Below are positions 15,924 to 24,793 of a stretch of 64,000 nt of DNA, piece by piece (position 1 is the first letter of the stretch; the number at the start of each line of letters is the position of its first letter). This DNA comes from Avipropionibacterium sp050157065 (GTDB lineage Bacteria > Actinomycetota > Actinomycetes > Propionibacteriales > Propionibacteriaceae), in assembly GCA_050157065.1 (NCBI GenBank), contig CP189573.1. One strand, 5' to 3'. The notes beneath the pieces are model-generated. The model was not told where the DNA came from. It did no database searches and worked only from the letters and a program-made list of their open reading frames with translations. The translations under genes were made by a program, and so were the position numbers.

Positions 15924-17588
15924 TCAGAGACCGGCGACGCGGTCCCCCGGGGTGGTGATGCCGGGGTTCGCCTGCAGGTACGCCACCAGGTTGGCGAGGT
16001 CCTCCGGGCCACCGGTGCGGTTGGTGCCCAGGCCGAACGCGGTGAACCCGTCGCCACCGTCGGCCAGGAAGTTGAGCGTGGCCACCCGGTAGGTCTCGTC
16101 ATCGGCCATCGGCTGACCGTTGAGCTGCAGGTTCGAGGCGGTGTGGGTGGTCGGATCCCAGGTGTAGGTGAAGCCCTCCGAGACGCCGAGGGCCAGCATC
16201 TGCCGACCCCGGTCGGCGACGTACTGCTGCGCCAGCACCTCCTTGATCTGGGCACCGGTCATGTCGAGGGTCACCAGCTGGTTGTTGAACGGGGCGACCG
16301 CGTACGCCTCGGCGTAGGTGATGTCGCCGGCCAGCAGCGAGGCCCGGACACCGCCCACGTTCATGAACGCGAGCTGGGCGCCACCGTTCGCACCACTGGT
16401 GCCGTACAGGATGGCGTCGGCGACCAGGTTGCCCATCGGGGTCTCGATGCCACGGTTGCCCGACGAGTCACCGGTGATGTCCTCGGCCGCGCTGCCCACG
16501 ACCTGCTCGGCCAGCGGCTCCGACAGCTCCAGCCACTTGTTGACGATCCGGTCGACCTCGGCGCTGCGCGGCGAGGTCGAGGCGACGGTGTGGTTGACCG
16601 CACTCGAGGTGCTCCGGATGACATCCTTCGTGCGGCGGTCGATGACCAGGTCCAGCTCGGTCAGCAGGTTGCCGTAGTTGTTGGCCTGGGTGACCAGCCG
16701 CGGCTCACCGTTCGGGTCGGCCAGGGTGCACACGTACGAGGCGTGGGTGTGGCCGGTCATGATCGCGTCGACCTCGGCCGAGAGGCCGGCGTTGATGTCG
16801 ACGATCGGACCCGTCAGGTCGGTGCACTCGTTGCTGCCACCGGTGGAGCTGCCGCCCTCGTGGGCGAGCAGCACGATCGACTTGATGCCGCGGGCCTGCA
16901 GCTTCGCCACCTCGGCGTTCGCGGCCTCGACCTCGTCGGTGAACTCGATGCCCTCGATCCCGGCCGGCGAGACCAGCGTCGCGGTCTCGCGGGTGACGAC
17001 GCCGACGAAGCCGACCTGCACCCCGCCGACACGCTTCACGTACGACCCGGGCAGCAGCTGCTCACCGGTCTCGGCGTCGACCACGTTCGCACCCAGGTAG
17101 CCGAACGAGGTGCCGTCGTAGCCGCCCTCGGTGAAGCAGCCCTTGTCCGGGTGGCAGCCACCGTCGATCATGCGACGCAGCTCGGCCCACCCCTCGTCGA
17201 ACTCGTGGTTGCCGACGGTGGCCACCTCGAGGCCCATCGCCTCGGCCACCTCGACGGCCGGCTCGTCCTGGAACAGCCCCGACACGAAGGTGGAGCCACC
17301 GATGATGTCACCGGTGGACACCGTCATCGAGTAGCGGTGACCGGGCTGTGAGCGCTCACGCTCGATCACGCCGGCGAGCTGCGCGGCGCCACCGACCCCG
17401 TCCTCATCGGCCTCGAGGTGTCCGTGGAAGTCGTTGAACGACATGATCTGGACGTGCATGTTCCAGCCCGGCTCGGGGCGTGGCTTGTGGGGCGGTGCGG
17501 CTGCGGCGGGCGCGGCGGCCGCGGTCGCCAGCAGCAGTGCTGCGGCAACGCTGGCGACAAGGCCAGTCGCGCGAGATCGGAACGACAC
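15924..17588 (-). CDS. Secreted bifunctional metallophosphatase / 5'-nucleotidase
   Basis: A 554-residue UshA-like enzyme. It has a Sec signal peptide (residues 1 to about 32, ending AAAAPAAAA). The calcineurin-like metallophosphatase domain shows 'FNDFHGHLEAD', 'GDIIGG', 'GNHEFDEG' and 'GHTHASY' in order, and the 5'-nucleotidase C-terminal domain follows (about 340-530, 'NVGGVRASL', 'PFNNQLVTLDMTG'). It should hydrolyse extracellular nucleotides for phosphate and nucleoside uptake. There is no LPXTG or other C-terminal anchor, so it is released or loosely bound. GTG start at 17588 with GGAGGAG 8 nt upstream; a longer frame lacks a ribosome site and spoils the signal peptide. Confidence 0.88.
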   Translation of the reverse strand: MSFRSRATGLVASVAAALLLATAAAAPAAAAPPHKPRPEPGWNMHVQIMSFNDFHGHLEADEDGVGGAAQLAGVIERERSQPGHRYSMTVSTGDIIGGSTFVSGLFQDEPAVEVAEAMGLEVATVGNHEFDEGWAELRRMIDGGCHPDKGCFTEGGYDGTSFGYLGANVVDAETGEQLLPGSYVKRVGGVQVGFVGVVTRETATLVSPAGIEGIEFTDEVEAANAEVAKLQARGIKSIVLLAHEGGSSTGGSNECTDLTGPIVDINAGLSAEVDAIMTGHTHASYVCTLADPNGEPRLVTQANNYGNLLTELDLVIDRRTKDVIRSTSSAVNHTVASTSPRSAEVDRIVNKWLELSEPLAEQVVGSAAEDITGDSSGNRGIETPMGNLVADAILYGTSGANGGAQLAFMNVGGVRASLLAGDITYAEAYAVAPFNNQLVTLDMTGAQIKEVLAQQYVADRGRQMLALGVSEGFTYTWDPTTHTASNLQLNGQPMADDETYRVATLNFLADGGDGFTAFGLGTNRTGGPEDLANLVAYLQANPGITTPGDRVAGL

Positions 17589-17637
17589 AGTTCTCTCCTC
17601 CGGGAGTCGGCGTCTTGAAAGGGTCACAGTCATCGGG

Positions 17638-17666
17638 ATCGTAAGCAGCAGCCAGGGGTCGTCCGA
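17638..17666 (-). promoter_or_regulatory. Possible promoter of the 5'-nucleotidase gene
   Basis: On the minus strand TCGGAC (17666-17661) and TACGAT (17643-17638) are separated by 17 bp, giving a leader of about 43 nt before the GTG. The -35 is poor. The rest of the 204-bp divergent gap toward gatC holds only a weak TAGGAT (17751-17756) as a possible gatC -10. Confidence 0.35.
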
Positions 17667-17792
17667 ACCGATCTGGGGCCGCGGCAGTCAACGTCCAGCA
17701 GATGTTCACCTTGAGTTCAACCGGCCGCACGACCTGTCCCCGGCGCTGGTTAGGATGAGCCGTTCCAACCGACTCACCCCGAGGAGAACGCC

Positions 17793-18089
17793 GTGGCGCT
17801 GAGCCCCGACGACGTCGCCGACCTGGCCGGGCTGGCCAGGATCGACCTGACCGCCGAGGAGCGGGAGCACCTCGCCCCGCAACTCGACCAGATCCTCGAG
17901 GCCGTCGCGCAGGTCCAGCAGGTGGCCACCGACGAGGTGCCGCCGACCTCCCACGCGGTCCCGCTGACCAACGTGTTCCGCACCGACGAGGTACGGCCCT
18001 CCCTCGACCGTGACGCCGTGCTGGCCGGTGCGCCGGCCGCCGAGCAGGACCGGTTCCGGGTGCCCCGCATCCTCGACGAGGAGGCGTGA
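17793..18089 (+). CDS. gatC: Aspartyl/glutamyl-tRNA amidotransferase subunit C
   Basis: A 98-residue GatC, the small subunit that stabilises GatA in the GatCAB complex converting Glu-tRNA-Gln (and Asp-tRNA-Asn) to the amidated form. The family pattern 'VADLAGLARIDLTAEE' is at residues 8-23 and the Pro-rich C-terminal wrap ends in 'FRVPRILDEEA'. GTG start with GAGGAG upstream. The stop overlaps the gatA ATG. First gene of gatC-gatA-gatB. Confidence 0.95.
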   Translation: MALSPDDVADLAGLARIDLTAEEREHLAPQLDQILEAVAQVQQVATDEVPPTSHAVPLTNVFRTDEVRPSLDRDAVLAGAPAAEQDRFRVPRILDEEA

Positions 18090-19594
18090 TGAACGAGCTC
18101 GTGATCAGCAGTGCCGCCTCCCTCGGCGCTGCCGTCGCCGCCGGTCAGGTGTCGGCCGAGGAGGTCACCCGCGCCCACCTCGACCAGATCACCGAGGCAG
18201 AACCGCAGGTGAACGCGTTCCTGCACGTCGCGACCGAGGAGGCACTGGCCCAGGCCCGCGCCGTCGACGCCCGCCGGGCTGCCGGCGAGCAGCTCGGCCC
18301 ACTGGCCGGGGTGCCGCTGGCGCTGAAGGACGTGCTGACCTGGACCAAGGCGCCGACCACCTGTGGCTCGAAGATGCTCGAGGGCTGGGTGCCGCCGTAC
18401 GACGCCACCGTCACCCGGCGGCTGGTCGACGCCGGCATCGTGATCGTCGGCAAGACCAACCTGGACGAGTTCGCGATGGGCTCCTCGACCGAGAACTCCG
18501 CGTACGGATCCACCCGCAACCCGTGGGACACCGACCGGGTGCCCGGCGGCTCCGGCGGCGGATCGGCCGCAGCCCTGGCCGCCTTCGAGGCGCCACTCGC
18601 GATCGGCACCGACACCGGCGGCTCCATCCGGCAACCGGCCTCGGTGACCGGCACCGTCGGCATCAAGCCCACGTACGGCGGGGTGTCGCGCTACGGCCTG
18701 GTGGCGATGGCGTCCTCCCTCGACCAGGTCGGCCCGTGCGCCCGTTCGGTGCTGGACGCCGCCCTGCTGCACGAGGTGATCGCCGGCCACGACCCGATGG
18801 ACTCCACCTCGATCGACCAGCCGGTGCCCGCGGTGGTCGACGCGGCCCGGCACGCCGACGTCTCCGGAATGCGGATCGGCGTGGTGCGCGAGCTCGGCGG
18901 AGCCGGGTACGCCCCCGGCGTCGAGCGTCGCTTCCGCGAGGCGGTCGAGCTGTTGACCCGGCTCGGCGCCGACGTGGTCGAGGTGTCCTGCCCGACGTTC
19001 GGGCACGCGCTGCCCGCGTACTACCTGATCCAGCCCAGTGAGTGCTCCTCCAACCTGGCCCGGTTCGACGCGATGCGGTACGGGCTGCGGGTCGGCGACG
19101 ACGGCACCACCAGTGCCGAGGAGGTGATGGCCCGGACCCGCGAGGCCGGCTTCGGGGACGAGGTGAAGCGCCGCATCATCCTCGGCACGTACGCCCTGTC
19201 GAGCGGCTACTACGACGCGTACTACGGCTCGGCGCAGAAGGTGCGGACCTTGATCATCGAGGACTTCAACCGCGCCTGGGCCGACTGTGACGTGCTCGTC
19301 TCGCCGACCACACCGACCACGGCCTTCCGGATCGGCGAGCGGACCGACGACCCGGTCGCGATGTACCAGGCCGACCTGTGCACCCTGCCGGCCAGCCTGG
19401 CCGGCAACGCGGCCGCCTCGTTCCCGGTCGGCCTGGCCCCCGAGGACGGACTCCCGGTCGGCCTGCAGGTGATGGCGCCACCGCTGGCCGACGACCGGTT
19501 GTACCGGGTCGGTGGGGCACTGGAAGCGGCACTGGCCGAGGAGTGGGGCGGACCGTTGTGGCGGCAGCTGCCGGAACTGGAGGGCGTGGCATGA
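18089..19594 (+). CDS. gatA: Aspartyl/glutamyl-tRNA amidotransferase subunit A
   Basis: A 501-residue amidase-signature subunit that frees ammonia from glutamine for tRNA amidation. The Ser-cisSer-Lys triad is complete: Lys80 in 'PLALKD', Ser155 in 'GGSGGGS' and nucleophile Ser179 in 'TGGSIRQP'. ATG start overlapping the gatC stop, with GAGGAG 8-10 nt upstream inside gatC. Its stop overlaps gatB by 4 nt. The pfkA gene that separates gatA from gatB in mycobacteria is absent. Confidence 0.97.
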   Translation: MNELVISSAASLGAAVAAGQVSAEEVTRAHLDQITEAEPQVNAFLHVATEEALAQARAVDARRAAGEQLGPLAGVPLALKDVLTWTKAPTTCGSKMLEGWVPPYDATVTRRLVDAGIVIVGKTNLDEFAMGSSTENSAYGSTRNPWDTDRVPGGSGGGSAAALAAFEAPLAIGTDTGGSIRQPASVTGTVGIKPTYGGVSRYGLVAMASSLDQVGPCARSVLDAALLHEVIAGHDPMDSTSIDQPVPAVVDAARHADVSGMRIGVVRELGGAGYAPGVERRFREAVELLTRLGADVVEVSCPTFGHALPAYYLIQPSECSSNLARFDAMRYGLRVGDDGTTSAEEVMARTREAGFGDEVKRRIILGTYALSSGYYDAYYGSAQKVRTLIIEDFNRAWADCDVLVSPTTPTTAFRIGERTDDPVAMYQADLCTLPASLAGNAAASFPVGLAPEDGLPVGLQVMAPPLADDRLYRVGGALEAALAEEWGGPLWRQLPELEGVA

Positions 19595-21096
19595 GCGAGG
19601 CCGTACTGGACTACGACGACGTGCTGGCCGCGTACGACCCGGTGCTCGGGCTCGAGGTGCACGTCGAGCTGAACACCGCGTCGAAGATGTTCTGCGGTTG
19701 TGCGACCACCTTCGGTGCTGACGCGAACACCCAGACCTGCCCGGTGTGCCTGGGGCTGCCCGGTGCACTGCCGGTGGTGAATGCGACCGCGGTCGAGTCG
19801 GCGATCCGGATCGGGCTGGCGCTCAACTGCTCGATCAGCGAGCACTGCCGGTTCGCGCGGAAGAACTACTTCTACCCCGACCAGCCGAAGAACTACCAGA
19901 TCTCGCAGTACGACGAGCCGATCGCGTTCGACGGCTGGACCGAGGTCGAGGTCGACGGCGAGACGTACCGGATCGACATCGAGCGTGCCCACATGGAGGA
20001 GGACACCGGCAAGTCGCTGCACGTCGGCGGCGCCACCGGTCGGATCCACGGCGCCTCCCACTCGCTGCTCGACTACAACCGGGCCGGGGTGCCGCTGATC
20101 GAGATCGTCACCAAGCCGATCACCGGCACCGGGGCGAAGGCGCCGGAGGTCGCGCGGGCGTACGTGACCATGTTGCGTGACCTGCTGCGCGCGCTGGGTG
20201 TCTCCGACGTACGGATGGAGCACGGCTCGCTGCGGTGCGATGCGAACGTCTCGCTGATGCCGAAGGGTGCCACGGAGTTCGGCACCCGGACCGAGACCAA
20301 GAACGTGAACTCGCTGCGCTCGGTCGAGCGGGCCATCCGGTACGAGATGACCCGCCACGGGGCGATCCTCGACGACGGCGGCACCGTCAAGCTGGAGACC
20401 CGGCACTGGCACGAGGACTCCGGGCTGACCACGGCCGGCCGGTCGAAGGAGTCCGCCGAGGACTACCGCTACTTCCCCGAACCCGACCTGGTGCCGGTGG
20501 CTCCGTCGCGGGAGTGGGTCGACCAGCTGCGGGGCACCCTGCCCGAGCCGCCGGCCGAGCGGATGAAGCGGCTGCAGGCCGACTGGGGGTTCACCGACCT
20601 GGAGATGCGCGACGTCCGCAGCTCGGAGGCGGTCGAACTGGTCGAGTCGACCGTCGCCGCCGGATGTGCCCCGCAGGCCGCCCGCAAGTGGTGGCTCAGT
20701 GAGCTGACCCGTCGGGCCAACGAGGCCGGGGTGGAGTTGGCCGAGGTCGGGATGAGCCCGGCCCAGGTCGCCGAGCTGCAGGGCCTGGTCGAGCAGAAGG
20801 TGATCAACGACAAGCTGGCCCGACAGGTGATCGACGGGGTGCTGGCAGGGGAGGGCGACCCGGCCGCCGTGGTCGAGTCCCGGCAGCTCGCGGTGGTCTC
20901 CGACGACGGTGCGCTGTCGGCGGCGGTCGACGAGGTGATCGCCGCCAACCCCGACATCGTCGCCAAGATCGCCGGGGGCAAGGTGCAGGCGGCCGGTGCC
21001 CTGATCGGTCAGGTGATGAAGGCGATGAAGGGTCAGGCCGACGCCGGCCGGGTCCGCGAACTGATCATGGAGAAGGTGGCTGGCGAGCGCGGCTGA
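19591..21096 (+). CDS. gatB: Aspartyl/glutamyl-tRNA amidotransferase subunit B
   Basis: A 501-residue GatB, the kinase and tRNA-binding subunit. The N-terminal cradle domain opens with 'YDPVLGLEVHVELNTASKMFCGC' (residues about 14-36) and contains the metal-site cysteines 'TCPVCLGLPG' (about 50-59). The helical and YqeY-like tail domains reach the C-terminus ('LIGQVMKAMKGQADAGRVRELI'). ATG start overlapping the gatA stop. The stop codon sits in the left arm of a hairpin shared with the convergent gene's stop. Confidence 0.97.
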   Translation: MSEAVLDYDDVLAAYDPVLGLEVHVELNTASKMFCGCATTFGADANTQTCPVCLGLPGALPVVNATAVESAIRIGLALNCSISEHCRFARKNYFYPDQPKNYQISQYDEPIAFDGWTEVEVDGETYRIDIERAHMEEDTGKSLHVGGATGRIHGASHSLLDYNRAGVPLIEIVTKPITGTGAKAPEVARAYVTMLRDLLRALGVSDVRMEHGSLRCDANVSLMPKGATEFGTRTETKNVNSLRSVERAIRYEMTRHGAILDDGGTVKLETRHWHEDSGLTTAGRSKESAEDYRYFPEPDLVPVAPSREWVDQLRGTLPEPPAERMKRLQADWGFTDLEMRDVRSSEAVELVESTVAAGCAPQAARKWWLSELTRRANEAGVELAEVGMSPAQVAELQGLVEQKVINDKLARQVIDGVLAGEGDPAAVVESRQLAVVSDDGALSAAVDEVIAANPDIVAKIAGGKVQAAGALIGQVMKAMKGQADAGRVRELIMEKVAGERG

Positions 21097-21106
21097 CCCT
21101 CAGCCG
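21090..21106. terminator. Hairpin carrying both convergent stop codons
   Basis: CGGCTGA (21090-21096), CCC, TCAGCCG (21100-21106) is a perfect 7-bp stem with a 3-nt loop. The TGA of gatB is the last three bases of the left arm, and the reverse complement of the dehydrogenase stop is the first three of the right arm. It could act as a compact two-way terminator; no T tract. Confidence 0.5.
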
Positions 21107-22251
21107 AGCGGCACCCGCAGGACCCGGTCGTCACCGGACTTCGGGGTCGCCCGGCCGTCGGTGTTGGACGTGACCAACAGCAGGTGGCTGCCGTCCGGGG
21201 CGGCCACGACGGTCCGCAGTCGGCCGTACGTGCCGGCGAAGTGGTCCCGTGGCTCACCGGCCTTGCCGTCGTCGAGCGGGATCTCCCACAGCCGGCTGCC
21301 CCGCAGTGCCGCCATCCACAGTGAGCCCCGCGTGTACGCCAGCCCGGACGGGGACGCCTCGTCGGTCGACCAGGTGTGGACCGGGTTGGTCATCCCCTCG
21401 ATGGTCGACTCGTCGCCCTCGATCGCCGGCCAGCCGTAGTTGCCGCCGGCGCGGATCAGGTTCAGCTCGTCCTGGGTCTGGTTGCCGAACTCGCTGGCCC
21501 ACAACCGGTCCCCGTCGTCGAAGGCGAGCCCTTGGACGTTGCGGTGGCCGTACGAGAAGACCTCGTTGTCGAACGGGTTGTCCGGGGCGGGTGCACCGTC
21601 GGGGGTGAGCCGCAGGATCTTGCCGGCCAGGGACGACTGTTCCTGGGCGAGTCGACGCTCGGCGGCGTCGCCGGTGCTGACGTACAACAGGCCGTCGGGT
21701 CCGAAGGCGAGCCGGCCGCCGTCGTGACGCGCGGCGTACGGGATGCCGTCCAGAATGACCTCGGGGGCGGTGGCCGCTTCACCGTCCCACGCGAACCGGG
21801 TGATCCGGTTGTCCCGGCCCGTGGTGTGGTACGCGTACAGCGCGGTCTCGTCGGGGGAGACCGCGATGCCGAGCAGGCCGCCCTCCGACGACGGCTCGAC
21901 GTCCTCCACCTCGACGACCTCTGTTGCCCGGCCGTCGGAGACCCGCTTGATCAGTCCGGTGTCGCGCTCCGACACCAGCATCGTGGCGTCGGCGAGCAGG
22001 GCGAGTCCCCACGGCGAGGTGAGGCCGGTGACCACATCGGTCGGCTCACCCACCGTCGGCGGCCCGGCAGGCGTCGGGGTGGGGGTGGTCGTGGGAGTGC
22101 GCGTGGGGGTGGGTGTCGGGGTCGGTGCCGTCGTCCCGGCCGGTGTCGGCCCGGGTGTCGGCGGCGGGGTCCCGTCGGGCCGGGGCGCACAGCCGGCAAC
22201 CGCAGCGGTGCCGGCCGTGGCGAACAGGGCGAGGGCGGCGCGGCGGTCCAT
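21100..22251 (-). CDS. PQQ-type sugar dehydrogenase family lipoprotein (YliI/sorbosone dehydrogenase-like)
   Basis: A 383-residue exported six-bladed propeller of the glucose/sorbosone dehydrogenase family. Residues 2-21 form a signal ('RRAALALFATAGTAAVAGC') with a lipobox and Cys21; the paired Arg at 3-4 hints at Tat export. A Thr-Pro repeat linker covers about residues 28-66. The catalytic domain follows, with 'VTGLTSPWGLALL', 'ARHDGGRLAFGPDGLLYVSTGD' (His in the active-site loop) and 'YGHRNVQGLAF'. Whether it uses PQQ cannot be seen and no PQQ synthesis genes are present. The gene begins 2 nt after the stop of the TIGR03085 gene, so they share an mRNA. Lgt for its lipidation is encoded at 30.6 kb. 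Confidence 0.85.
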   Translation of the reverse strand: MDRRAALALFATAGTAAVAGCAPRPDGTPPPTPGPTPAGTTAPTPTPTPTRTPTTTPTPTPAGPPTVGEPTDVVTGLTSPWGLALLADATMLVSERDTGLIKRVSDGRATEVVEVEDVEPSSEGGLLGIAVSPDETALYAYHTTGRDNRITRFAWDGEAATAPEVILDGIPYAARHDGGRLAFGPDGLLYVSTGDAAERRLAQEQSSLAGKILRLTPDGAPAPDNPFDNEVFSYGHRNVQGLAFDDGDRLWASEFGNQTQDELNLIRAGGNYGWPAIEGDESTIEGMTNPVHTWSTDEASPSGLAYTRGSLWMAALRGSRLWEIPLDDGKAGEPRDHFAGTYGRLRTVVAAPDGSHLLLVTSNTDGRATPKSGDDRVLRVPLG

Positions 22252-22253
22252 GA

Positions 22254-22883
22254 TCAGCGCCAGTCGTCGGAGTCGAGCACGTCCGGATCGCCGACCAGGT
22301 CAACCACGGCGGCCTGGCGGCGACCACTCGCGTACAGCAACAGCTCCGCGGGGAGACCGATGATCGTCACCGTCCGGTCCCCGGCGGCCGCGCGAACCGT
22401 CTCGTGGTCGGCGTCGGCGCGTTCCAGCACGATCCCGGCGGCCGGGTCGCGGAACATCACCCTCGACATGAGCTTCAGGCGGCGCCAGATCAAGTCCTGG
22501 GTGTCGGCGCCGAGTTCGCGCGGGGCCGCGGGAGGGTCACCGGCACGACGGACGTCCTCGTGGTGCACGAAGTACTCGGTCGCGTTGGCGGCCTCGTCGA
22601 TCCCCGGGATGGCGAACAGCGAGAACCGGTTCGGACCCTGCCGGAGCCGCTCGACCAGCTCCGGGTACGGCCAGCGGGCCTTGGCCTCGGCCATCCGGCG
22701 ATCGGTGAAGGAGGCCAACGGCTTGGCCATGATGCCGGTCGCCGCCAGCGGGTCGGTCTCCCGGATCCACAGGTGGGCGGCGAGGTCGTGGGTCAACCAG
22801 CCCTCGCACAGGGTCGGGGCGTCCGGGCCGGTCGCCAGGAACAGGTCACACAGCTCGATCCGCTCGGCGTGGGCAAAGGTCAT
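22254..22883 (-). CDS. TIGR03085 family DinB-like metal-binding protein
   Basis: A 209-residue protein of the TIGR03085 family, related to mycothiol-dependent maleylpyruvate isomerase and DinB four-helix proteins. Typical segments are 'GPDAPTLCEGWLTHDLAAHLWIRE' (residues 19-42, His38 as a metal ligand), 'EYFVHHEDVRR' (about 103-113, two more His) and the late 'GLPAELLLYASGR' motif of the family's C-terminal domain. The function is unproven; a mycothiol-linked thiol-transfer role is an inference from the fold and phylum. ATG start 7 nt after a TACGCT -10 on the minus strand, so the transcript is probably leaderless. Confidence 0.85.
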   Translation of the reverse strand: MTFAHAERIELCDLFLATGPDAPTLCEGWLTHDLAAHLWIRETDPLAATGIMAKPLASFTDRRMAEAKARWPYPELVERLRQGPNRFSLFAIPGIDEAANATEYFVHHEDVRRAGDPPAAPRELGADTQDLIWRRLKLMSRVMFRDPAAGIVLERADADHETVRAAAGDRTVTIIGLPAELLLYASGRRQAAVVDLVGDPDVLDSDDWR

Positions 22884-22916
22884 GGCGGTCAGCGTATGTC
22901 AGGCAGAATGGCGGCC
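22884..22916. promoter_or_regulatory. 33-bp divergent promoter between two leaderless genes
   Basis: Only 33 bp separate the start codons of the TIGR03085 gene (minus) and hisI (plus). TACGCT (minus, 22896-22891) lies 7 nt from the first ATG and CAGAAT (plus, 22904-22909) lies 7 nt from the second. The -10 boxes are 7 bp apart, so each -35 region must lie near or inside the opposite gene and the two polymerases should exclude each other. Confidence 0.5.
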
Positions 22917-23291
22917 ATGACCTCGCTGGATCCCGACCTTGCCGCACGCGTGCGGTGGAATGACGACGGGCTGGTGCCCGCCGTCGTGCAGGACCTCGAC
23001 TCCAAGGCCGTGTTGATGCTGGCCTGGCAGGATGCCGACGCCCTGCACCGCACCCTGACCACCGGCCGCGCCACCTACTGGTCGCGGAGCCGGCAGCAGT
23101 CGTGGGTGAAGGGGGAGACCAGCGGTCACGTGCAGTGGGTGCACGGGGCCAGCCTCGACTGCGACGGCGACACCGTGCTGCTCACCGTGCGGCAGGTCGG
23201 TGCGGCCTGCCACACCGGCACCACCACCTGCTTCGACGGCCGCGAGCTGACGGCGACGGTGTCGGATCCTCTCGAAAGGCGGCAGGGATGA
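22917..23291 (+). CDS. hisI: Phosphoribosyl-AMP cyclohydrolase HisI
   Basis: A 124-residue HisI, catalysing ring opening of phosphoribosyl-AMP, step 3 of histidine synthesis. The zinc motif 'GAACHTGTTTCF' (about residues 91-102) and the magnesium-binding Asp cluster 'SLDCDGDTVLL' (about 78-88) are present. It is a stand-alone cyclohydrolase, without the HisE domain seen fused in enterics. ATG start 7 nt after CAGAAT and without a ribosome site. The stop overlaps trpE (ATGA), so histidine and tryptophan genes are joined in one operon. Confidence 0.95.
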   Translation: MTSLDPDLAARVRWNDDGLVPAVVQDLDSKAVLMLAWQDADALHRTLTTGRATYWSRSRQQSWVKGETSGHVQWVHGASLDCDGDTVLLTVRQVGAACHTGTTTCFDGRELTATVSDPLERRQG

Positions 23292-24793
23292 CGATCACGC
23301 CTGACCTCGACACCTTCCGCACCCTGGCCACCGACCGCCGGGTGATCAGCGTCCACCGGCGGCTGGTGCACGACGCCGAGACCGTGGTCGGACTGTATGC
23401 CCGGCTGGCCCAGGGCCGACCGGGAACCTTCTGCTTCGAGTCCGCCGAGCAGGGCGGGGTGTGGAACCGCTACTCCTTCATCGGCGTGAACAGTGCGGCC
23501 ACCTTGACCGAGGTCGACGGGCAGGCCTCGTGGTCGGGTCATGTGCCGGCCGGGTTGCCGACCGAGGGCGATCCGCTACAGGTGCTGCGGGACACCCTCA
23601 CTGCGCTGCACACCCCGCGGGACGAGGCACTGCCCCCGTTCACCTCCGGCATGGTCGGCTACCTCGGCTACGACACCGTCCGCCGGGTCGAGGTGTTGCC
23701 CGACACCAATCCCGACGACATCGGCATCCCCGAGATGGTGATGTTCCTGGCCTCCGACCTGGTCGTCGTCGACCACCACCTGGGCGAGGTGTGGCTGATC
23801 GCGAACGCGATCAACTTCGACGCCTCCGACGAGCGGGTCGACCAGGCGTGGACCGACGCGGTCGACCGGATCGAGGCAATGACCCGGGCCCTGCTCGCCC
23901 CGACCCCGGCGCTGGTCAGCGACCCGGGAGCCGAGCCGGCCGCCCCGACCATCACCCGGCAACGAACCCCCGCCGAGTACCAGTCGGCGGTCGAGGCAGC
24001 GGTCGAGGAGATCAAGGCCGGCGAGGCCTTCCAGATCGTGGTGAGCCAACGCTTCGACGTGGCCTGCGAGGTCGACGCCTTCGAGGTGTACCGGGCGTTG
24101 CGGCTGTCGAACCCCAGCCCCTACCTGTACCTGTTGCGACTGGACGGGTTCGACGTGGTCGGCTCGTCACCGGAGGCCCTAGTGACGGTCCAGGGCGGCC
24201 AGGCCGTGACCCATCCGATCGCCGGTTCGAAGCCGCGTGGTGCCACCCCCGCCGAGGACGCCGAACTCGAGGCCGAGCTGCTGGCCGATCCGAAGGAGCG
24301 GGCCGAGCACCTGATGCTGGTCGACCTGAGCCGCAACGACCTGGGGCGGGTCTGCGAGCCCGGAACCGTCGAGGTGGTCGAGTTCATGGAGGTCCGCCGC
24401 TACAGCCACATCATGCACCTCGAGTCGAGCGTGGTGGGCCGTGTCGCGGCCGACCGGAGTGCCTTGGACGTGCTGCTGGCCTGCTTCCCGGCCGGCACCC
24501 TGTCCGGCGCCCCGAAGGTGCGGGCGATGGAGATCATCGACCGGCTCGAGGTGAGCCGCCGGGGCCTGTACGGCGGGGTCGTCGGCTACTTCGACTTCGC
24601 CGGCGACGGTGACTCGGCGATCGCGATCCGGACCGCGGTGCTGCGCGACGGTACGGCCCACGTCCAGGCCGGTGCCGGGATCGTCGCCGACTCGGTGCCC
24701 GAGACCGAGGACCTCGAGACCGGGAACAAGGCCGCAGCCCTGGTCCGCGCGATCGGGCTCGCCACCGCCCGACGGCGGCTGGCGGAGCAGTGA
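23288..24793 (+). CDS. trpE: Anthranilate synthase component I TrpE
   Basis: A 501-residue TrpE, converting chorismate with ammonia to anthranilate. The N-terminal part carries a tryptophan feedback-site-like 'CFES...RYSFIG' (about residues 47-61). The chorismate-binding domain shows 'PIAGSKPRG', 'DLSRNDLGRV', 'HIMHLESSV' and 'FPAGTLSGAPK'. ATG start overlaps the hisI stop. The glutamine amidotransferase partner TrpG and TrpD are not encoded in this window. Next gene overlaps by 4 nt. Confidence 0.95.
   Translation: MTITPDLDTFRTLATDRRVISVHRRLVHDAETVVGLYARLAQGRPGTFCFESAEQGGVWNRYSFIGVNSAATLTEVDGQASWSGHVPAGLPTEGDPLQVLRDTLTALHTPRDEALPPFTSGMVGYLGYDTVRRVEVLPDTNPDDIGIPEMVMFLASDLVVVDHHLGEVWLIANAINFDASDERVDQAWTDAVDRIEAMTRALLAPTPALVSDPGAEPAAPTITRQRTPAEYQSAVEAAVEEIKAGEAFQIVVSQRFDVACEVDAFEVYRALRLSNPSPYLYLLRLDGFDVVGSSPEALVTVQGGQAVTHPIAGSKPRGATPAEDAELEAELLADPKERAEHLMLVDLSRNDLGRVCEPGTVEVVEFMEVRRYSHIMHLESSVVGRVAADRSALDVLLACFPAGTLSGAPKVRAMEIIDRLEVSRRGLYGGVVGYFDFAGDGDSAIAIRTAVLRDGTAHVQAGAGIVADSVPETEDLETGNKAAALVRAIGLATARRRLAEQ

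Noticed and set aside
22917..23288. A tryptophan attenuator or T-box leader before hisI-trpE
   Set aside because: hisI begins 7 nt after its -10 box and overlaps trpE, so no leader exists to hold one.
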